Made by a program: the position numbers and the translations under genes. Shown here piece after piece: positions 58,892 through 64,000 of a stretch of DNA of 64,000 bases; within the stretch, counting starts at the first letter, position 1, and each line of letters opens with the position of its first letter. The notes below the pieces were generated by a model, which made no database searches, had not been told where the DNA came from, and was given only the letters and a program-made list of their open reading frames with translations. This DNA is from Methylohalomonas sp034521715. GTDB taxonomy: Bacteria; Pseudomonadota; Gammaproteobacteria; Methylohalomonadales; Methylohalomonadaceae. The stretch spans positions 62,001 to 126,000 of the forward strand of contig JAXHLY010000003.1 of NCBI GenBank assembly GCA_034521715.1, given 5' to 3'.

Positions 58892-59721
58892 CTATTTTGC
58901 CATCGCCACGAGCTCCGGCTGCGGCCAGTCCTGTTCCGTATGCGGTTCGTAGGTCCCTGTCAGCAGGGCATCCAGCAGGGCGATATCCACGAACCGTGCG
59001 CCATGGGCATCGCCTTTCTGGACCGTGAAGGGCTGCCGGGGGCTGCCCAGTTCGTCGAGGATGAGCGAGGCACCGGTAAAATCATGATGGCGGGTGAAGC
59101 GGTGCGTGGTAATGACTGTTTTCAGCCCGGCTGCCAGGGCAGCGCGGTTGCCGCTGGCGGTATCCTCGATGGCCACGCACTCATCCGGGGCCAGTCCGAG
59201 TTCGGCCATGGCAAACTGGTAAACAGCTGGTGAGGGTTTCTTGTCGACGACGATATCGCTGGTCACCACGGCCTCGAAATAATCCGCAAGGGGCCGGTTG
59301 AGCACATGGTGCATCAGTGTTTCGACGTTGGACGTCGAAGTGCTGGTGGCAATGGCGCAGTGCACGCCGCCTGCCGGGCGTTCTCCAGCAGCCGCAACAC
59401 CCCCGGACGCAGACCGATATGGCCGTTAGATAGCTTGTCGCGGTAGATTGCGGATTTGCGCGTGTGAATCCTGAGAGCCAGTTCGCGCAGAGCGGAAGCT
59501 CGCAGGCGGGGCTGCAGATGGTTTTCGCCATAGGCGCGGATGCGTTCGCGGCCGCCGGAGATGGCGAGAAGGTCGATGTACTCTTCCCGGCTCCAGTCCC
59601 AGTCGAGCTTGAATTCGGCAAAGGCTTCGTTGAATGCCTGGCGGTGGAACTCTTCTGTATCCGCCAGGGTGCCGTCGACATCAAAAATGATGCCCTGCAG
59701 GGTGGTCGTCGCGTTACTCAA
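58892..59721 (-). CDS. HAD hydrolase, CbbY/beta-phosphoglucomutase-like (one frameshift)
   Basis: Phosphatase or phosphomutase of the haloacid dehalogenase family. Motif I is IIFDVDGTLADTEEFHRQAF near residue 10. The cap domain follows (EYIDLLAISGGRERIRAYGE). After a frameshift near 59365, motif II/III is HCAIATSTSTSNVETLMHHV and DKKPSPAVYQFAMAELGL; motif IV is CVAIEDTASGNRAALAAGLK. About 276 codons, like CbbY proteins. The substrate is unknown; no Calvin-cycle genes are nearby. Confidence 0.87.
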
Positions 59722-59805
59722 TGGTCCAGGACGACGGAAAAATGTTGAAAAAATGGCTGTTATTCATTGACGTCTCAAAGGTTTTCTGCTTGATGCATTG
59801 CAATA

Positions 59806-61125
59806 TTAGGACATATTCCCGCTGTCGTCCACATCTGGCTCCATTTCGGCACTATTGGTCCCGTTTCCGTCCTCGCCGGCAGTCCCGTCGGGAGCCTCCT
59901 CTTCGAGCCCCAGTGCGACCGACTGCCGGCGCTCGAGTTCCACCTTTTCGATCTTCTCGAAGCGGCTGGTAATCTTGCGCGCCGAGGTGTTCACGTTCTC
60001 CACATCCTTGTGGGCCTGTTCGATATGCTTGGACAGGTCATCCATGCGGCGGCGGAAACGCTCGAAGTCCTTGGCAAGATACCCCAGATGCTCCTGAATA
60101 ATGTGAACCTGTTCACGGGTTGCGGCATCTTTCAGCACCGCGCGGGCGGTATTGAGGGTCGCCCACATGGTCGTCGGCGATACCATCCACACCTTGGCGG
60201 CATGGGCCTGTTCGACCAGGTCCGGATGATGGGCCTGGATTTCACTGAAAACCGCCTCGGCGGGAATGAACATCACCGCGCCGTCCGAGGTCTCGCCGGG
60301 GAGGATGTATTTGCCGGCGATGTCCTGGATATGCTTGCGGACGTCCTGCTTGAACTGGCGTTCCGCCGTGATGCGTTCGGCTTCGGTAATGCTGAAGTCG
60401 GTCATGCGCCGGTATGACTCCAGCGGGAACTTGGAATCGATGGCGACATTGCCGGTGGGTTCCGGCAGAAACAGCATGCAGTCGACGCGAGTACCGTTGG
60501 ACAGGGTGTGTTGCAGGGAGAAGCTCGATTCCGGCAGGACATTGCGTATCAGCGAGGCCAGTTGCACTTCGCCGAAGGTGCCGCGTGAGCGCTTGTCGGA
60601 CAGTACTTCCTGCAGGCTGACCACATTGCTGGAAAGCTCGGTGATTTTTTTCTGCGCCTCGTCGATGAGGGCCAGGCGCTTGAGAATGTCACTGAAGGTG
60701 GCCGTGGTTTTCTCGAAGCCTTCGCTGAGGCGTTTTTCCACCTGGCCGCTGATGGACTCCAGCCGCTTGTCGGTTTTCTCGGCCAGTGCGTCCATGCGCT
60801 TGCCGAGCTCCTCGGAGTTGGTTTTCAGGACCTCGCTGGTCTGCTTCTGCAGGTCACTGACCCCGCTTTTCAGGGTATTAAGGTTTTCCACCTGCTGTTT
60901 CAGCAGGTCCTGGCGCAGGTTGCCGGCAGCCTCGTTCTGTTGATCCTTCAGCTCACCGAAGCGCTGCTCGACGGCAGTGATGCGGCGGCCGAGTTCGTCG
61001 AGGCGGGTATCCAGACGCAGCAGGGAGTCCCGGTTGCGCCCGCCCAGCAGCGGCTGAACGGCCAACCAGACCACGACCAGCAGCAGCAAAACCAGTATGA
61101 TGTCAGATACTATCGGTGTCAGCAT
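59806..61125 (-). CDS. rmuC: DNA recombination protein RmuC
   Basis: Intact 439-residue protein linked to limiting recombination at inverted repeats. An N-terminal membrane anchor (SDIILVLLLLVVVWLAVQPL) precedes a long coiled coil (about residues 40-180). The nuclease-like core has RGTFGEVQLASLIRNVLPES and VDCMLFLPEPTGNVAIDSKF, followed by KYILPGETSDGAVMFIPAEA and VSPTTMWATLNTARAVLKDA. The C-terminus is acidic. Family length is normal. Divergent from the SirB1-like gene. Confidence 0.95.
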   Translation of the reverse strand: MLTPIVSDIILVLLLLVVVWLAVQPLLGGRNRDSLLRLDTRLDELGRRITAVEQRFGELKDQQNEAAGNLRQDLLKQQVENLNTLKSGVSDLQKQTSEVLKTNSEELGKRMDALAEKTDKRLESISGQVEKRLSEGFEKTTATFSDILKRLALIDEAQKKITELSSNVVSLQEVLSDKRSRGTFGEVQLASLIRNVLPESSFSLQHTLSNGTRVDCMLFLPEPTGNVAIDSKFPLESYRRMTDFSITEAERITAERQFKQDVRKHIQDIAGKYILPGETSDGAVMFIPAEAVFSEIQAHHPDLVEQAHAAKVWMVSPTTMWATLNTARAVLKDAATREQVHIIQEHLGYLAKDFERFRRRMDDLSKHIEQAHKDVENVNTSARKITSRFEKIEKVELERRQSVALGLEEEAPDGTAGEDGNGTNSAEMEPDVDDSGNMS

Positions 61126-61189
61126 TATCGGCTATATATTACCCGGTTGGCTGATACCGGGTGTGCATTTTTATTTGGTTAGCTGGCAG

Positions 61190-62052
61190 ATGGCAGAGTT
61201 GGAAAACATCCAGCAGACTATTGACCCGGACTTCGAGTGCATTGTCACCGGGCCGGATGATGAGATCAATCTTGCCGAAGCCGCGCTGTTGATCGCGCGC
61301 AGTGAATATCCGGGGCTTGATATCGACTATTACCTCGGCTGTCTGGATGACATGGCCGCCGGTATCGCCGGGCAGTTGCCGGACAGCTGCCCGATGCCGC
61401 AGATACTTGGTCAGATCAATCATTACCTGTTTAATGAACAGGGCTACAGCGGCAATCTGCATAACTTTCTCGACCCGCGAAACAGTTTTCTGAACGACGT
61501 GCTGGAGCGCAAACTGGGTATCCCCATCAGCCTGTCCATTCTGTACATGGAAATCGGCCGCCGGCTTGGCCTGTCGATCGAGGGAATATCCTTCCCGGCC
61601 ATTTTCTGATCAAACTACCGGCCGACGACGGCGATATCGTGCTGGATCCGTTTGCCGGTGGGGTGTCACTGGATGAATCGGATCTGAAGCGTCGCCTGCA
61701 GCATGTTAATCATGCCCACAGCAGCCAGTTCACCAACAGTCTGGCTGACCTGCTGCAGGCCGCCAGTAACAGGGCCATACTGGCACGGATCCTGCGCAAT
61801 CTGAAATCCATCTACAGCAACAGCGGTGATCGGCTGCGCATGCTGCGGGTACTGAATTATCTGCTCGCGGTGACACCGGATGAAGTCCGCGAACTGAGGG
61901 CACGCGGCGAACTCTATGAACAGCTGCAATGTTACCGGGCGGCGCTGGATGATCTGGAACGCGTCTGTCTGCTGACAAAACAGCCCGGGGAAAGCGAAGA
62001 GATCGCCTCACGATGCACTACACTGAGGCGGCGCGCGGGTTTGCTGCACTGA
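61190..62052 (+). CDS. SirB1-like transglutaminase/TPR protein (one frameshift)
   Basis: Begins MAELENIQQTIDPDFECIVT and continues DEINLAEAALLIARSEYPGL. The transglutaminase-like core is DPRNSFLNDVLERKLGIPIS followed by LSILYMEIGRRLGLSIEGIS. A shift near 61600 restores GHFLIKLPADDGDIVLDPFA. The C-terminus has TPR-like helices (RMLRVLNYLLAVTPDEVREL, ALDDLERVCLLTKQPGES). About 287 codons. SirB1 family proteins are widespread and poorly understood. It lies 15 nt upstream of the radical SAM gene. Confidence 0.85.
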
Positions 62053-62067
62053 TATTGCTTATGACAC

Positions 62068-63159
62068 ATGGCTGACAGACAATTACACAAGCCGGGACCA
62101 CGCAAGGGGCGGGGCGCCGCCAGCAAGCCGGATGCCCGCTACCTGGAAGACACGCGCACGGAGTTTGATGACGGCTGGTATCGGGAAGACGATCTGCCGG
62201 CGTTGCGGACCACGGTTACGATCGAACACAGCAAGACCATCATCAGCCGCAACAAGTCCCCCGATATTCCGTTTGAACAGTCCGTTAACGCCTACCGTGG
62301 CTGTGAACATGGTTGTGTTTACTGTTACGCCCGGCCGACACATGCCTACATGGATCTGTCTCCGGGACTGGATTTCGAAAGCCGTTTATTTGTCAAACCG
62401 GAGGCCGCGGAACTGCTGCGCAGGGAACTGGCAAAACCGGCCTATGAATGCAAGCCGATCGCGCTGGGCACCAATACCGATCCCTATCAGCCGATCGAAC
62501 GTGAGTGGCAGGTTACGCGTGCGATCATACAGTTGTTGCATGACTGCAATCATCCGCTGACACTGGTTACCAAGTCATGGATGGTTGAGCGTGATATTGA
62601 TCTGCTGGCGGCGATGGCCGAACGCCGGCAGGTACAGGTGTTTCTCTCGATTACGACGCTGGATCACGAACTCGCACGTAAACTGGAACCGCGGGCGACA
62701 GCGCCGGCACGCCGTACTGAATGTCTGCGACGTTTATCGGCTGCCGGGATCAGCACCGGTGTCATGTTCGCGCCGGTAATCCCTGCCATTAATGAGTCGG
62801 AACTGGAACGCGTACTGGAAACGGCCGCGGAAGCCGGGGTCAGCCATGCCGGTTATGTCATGATCCGCCTGCCGCACGAGGTCAGGGACCTGTTCCGGGA
62901 ATGGCTGGACAATCATTATCCCGATCGTGCCGCCCATGTGATGAATCTTGTTAGTGACATCCGCGGCGGCCGTGATAACGATCCGGCATTCGGCAGCCGC
63001 ATGCGCGGGCAGGGCGTGTTTGCTGATCTCGTGCGCCACCGGTTCCGTAAAACCTGTAAGCAACTCGCCCTAAACAGCTCGGACTATCAACTCGATACTT
63101 CCCGCTTTAAACCACCACGCACGAACGACTCGCCGCAGATGTCACTGTTTAGTGAATAA
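62068..63159 (+). CDS. PA0069-family radical SAM protein
   Basis: An intact 363-residue radical SAM enzyme. The cluster motif is GCEHGCVYCYARPTHAYM (CxxxCxYC) near residue 80, preceded by NKSPDIPFEQSVNAYRGC. IALGTNTDPYQPIEREWQVT and LTLVTKSWMVERDIDLLAAM follow, a pattern shared with SPL-like/Rv2578c proteins. The substrate is unknown in the family. The C-terminus is TNDSPQMSLFSE. Confidence 0.9.
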   Translation: MADRQLHKPGPRKGRGAASKPDARYLEDTRTEFDDGWYREDDLPALRTTVTIEHSKTIISRNKSPDIPFEQSVNAYRGCEHGCVYCYARPTHAYMDLSPGLDFESRLFVKPEAAELLRRELAKPAYECKPIALGTNTDPYQPIEREWQVTRAIIQLLHDCNHPLTLVTKSWMVERDIDLLAAMAERRQVQVFLSITTLDHELARKLEPRATAPARRTECLRRLSAAGISTGVMFAPVIPAINESELERVLETAAEAGVSHAGYVMIRLPHEVRDLFREWLDNHYPDRAAHVMNLVSDIRGGRDNDPAFGSRMRGQGVFADLVRHRFRKTCKQLALNSSDYQLDTSRFKPPRTNDSPQMSLFSE

Positions 63160-63378
63160 GTATTGCGTTTTATATATATAGTGGTGTGACAGTGACGCCA
63201 CTCTGAAACTGGGGCACACTTTTTAACAGAAAATTTCGAACATATGCGTGATCTGGAACGCAGATCAGAAATTCTGCTGTAGCAAAAGACTACGGCAATG
63301 TCTTAAACTCTATTCCTGGTGCGCCCGCTATTAGCCGGGCGTTGTTGTCAATAAAACCTCAATCAAGGGGCTTGGATC

Positions 63379-64000
63379 ATGTTCGAATTCAACAAGCGTG
63401 AAACCTTAGACAAGGATGATGACTTCCCCGACCAGAATGTTGCGGATCTGGAGGCCGGTTCCGGCAGATCACAGTCTGCGCAGAAAACCGATCAGCCTGT
63501 ACGCAGTACGGGCCGCCGTGAGGCTGCTGTTATCGGTCCATCCATACATATCAATGGCGATCTGCATGGTGAAGAGGATCTGATTATTGAAGGTGAGGTA
63601 AAAGGTACGGTTCATCTCAAGAATAACAGCCTGACGATCGGCAGCCAGGGTAAGGTAACCGCCAGATGTTTATGCTCATTCGGTTTTTGTCGATGGTTAT
63701 ATTGAAGGTGATCTGTCTGGATCGGAACAGATCAGCATTCGCAAAACCGCTGAAATGAAAGGTAATATCACTTCGCCACGGGTGAGTCTGGAAGATGGTG
63801 CCCGCTTCAAGGGTTCCATAGAAATGGATCCCGAGGTGTCACAGAATGTATTCGGCAAAAGCCAGGCAGGCACAAACAAGAACGCAGCATCTGCGTCCGC
63901 TTTCTCCGGAAAACAATCTGCCTCTACGGCTGGCAACAGCAAGAGTCAGCCTGCTTCCGCAAAATCGGATAATGGTGGCGGTAGCGTCGCCGTAAGTGGC
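63379..64000 (+). CDS. Bactofilin (partial, one frameshift; runs off the window)
   Basis: Polymer-forming cytoskeletal protein. An N-terminal disordered region (FNKRETLDKDDDFPDQNV) precedes the beta-helix: IGPSIHINGDLHGEEDLIIE, GEVKGTVHLKNNSLTIGSQG. A frameshift near 63665 leads to AHSVFVDGYIEGDLSGSEQI, MKGNITSPRVSLEDGARFKG and a Ser/Ala/Lys-rich tail that continues past base 64000. The 219-base upstream gap holds a possible CGCCCG/CGGGCG hairpin at 63322-63341. Bactofilins act in cell shape and polar positioning. Confidence 0.88.

Overview
The flanks look like the chromosome of a gammaproteobacterium. Support comes from the spoT-rpoZ-gmk-yicC block divergent from rph-rdgB-hemW, tamA-tamB, rplM-rpsI, coq7, a degQ-type protease, slp, rmuC and a bactofilin. 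I cannot fix genus or order from the sequence alone. Many conserved genes, including essential ones such as rpsI, are split by single-base frameshifts at intact, well-conserved places, several in homopolymers. The simplest reading is an indel-prone assembly, so split genes are annotated here as one CDS with the break noted, not as true pseudogenes.

Layout. 1-9.1 kb: ppGpp, nucleotide and RNA housekeeping genes, a zinc alcohol dehydrogenase, a PepSY protein, a nitroreductase-like protein and a kinase-like protein, then tandem palindromic repeats (9.09-9.32 kb). 9.3-25.3 kb: MFS transporter, HdfR-like LysR regulator, a retropepsin-like zinc protease / RimK / AstE-like trio, tamB-tamA, a mechanosensitive channel, and an MgtE-like regulatory protein plus the MgtE channel. 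53.3-64 kb: tRNA-Gln, rpsI, rplM, coq7, a small heat-shock protein with a textbook sigma-32 promoter, DegQ, OxyR-like regulator, Slp lipoprotein, HAD phosphatase, RmuC, SirB1-like protein, PA0069-like radical SAM protein and a bactofilin running off the window.

Between them, 25.43-53.38 kb is a ~28 kb genomic island integrated in the 3' half of tRNA-Gln(CTG). It has 49/50-bp att repeats, a P4-type integrase next to attL, and 12-mer candidate integrase arm sites at both ends. The left part resembles a phage satellite or prophage remnant: integrase, AlpA-like regulator, O-like replication protein, DnaB-like helicase and terminase small subunit, the replication genes being linked by stop/start overlaps. 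No capsid, tail or large terminase gene was seen. Then come a lone HD hydrolase, an HExxH peptidase, a ribbon-helix-helix protein and a second short tyrosine recombinase.

The rest is defence cargo: a giant Avs-type STAND NTPase with an N-terminal Cap4/DUF4297-like nuclease (35.0-39.5 kb), an AIPR-family abortive-infection protein (about 40.15-41.9 kb), and a minus-strand operon (48.0-42.06 kb) of an adenine-type DNA methyltransferase, an SF2 helicase and a T5orf172-type GIY-YIG nuclease. The helicase and nuclease genes overlap by 11 nt. After an IS1595-like element comes a two-gene, toxin-antitoxin-like cassette (SocA/Panacea-like protein plus a protein with a KRPALIL-type motif), then unrecognised AT-rich genes up to attR. 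The most interesting candidate is the methyltransferase-helicase-GIY-YIG trio, carried on a satellite-like element beside Avs and AIPR.
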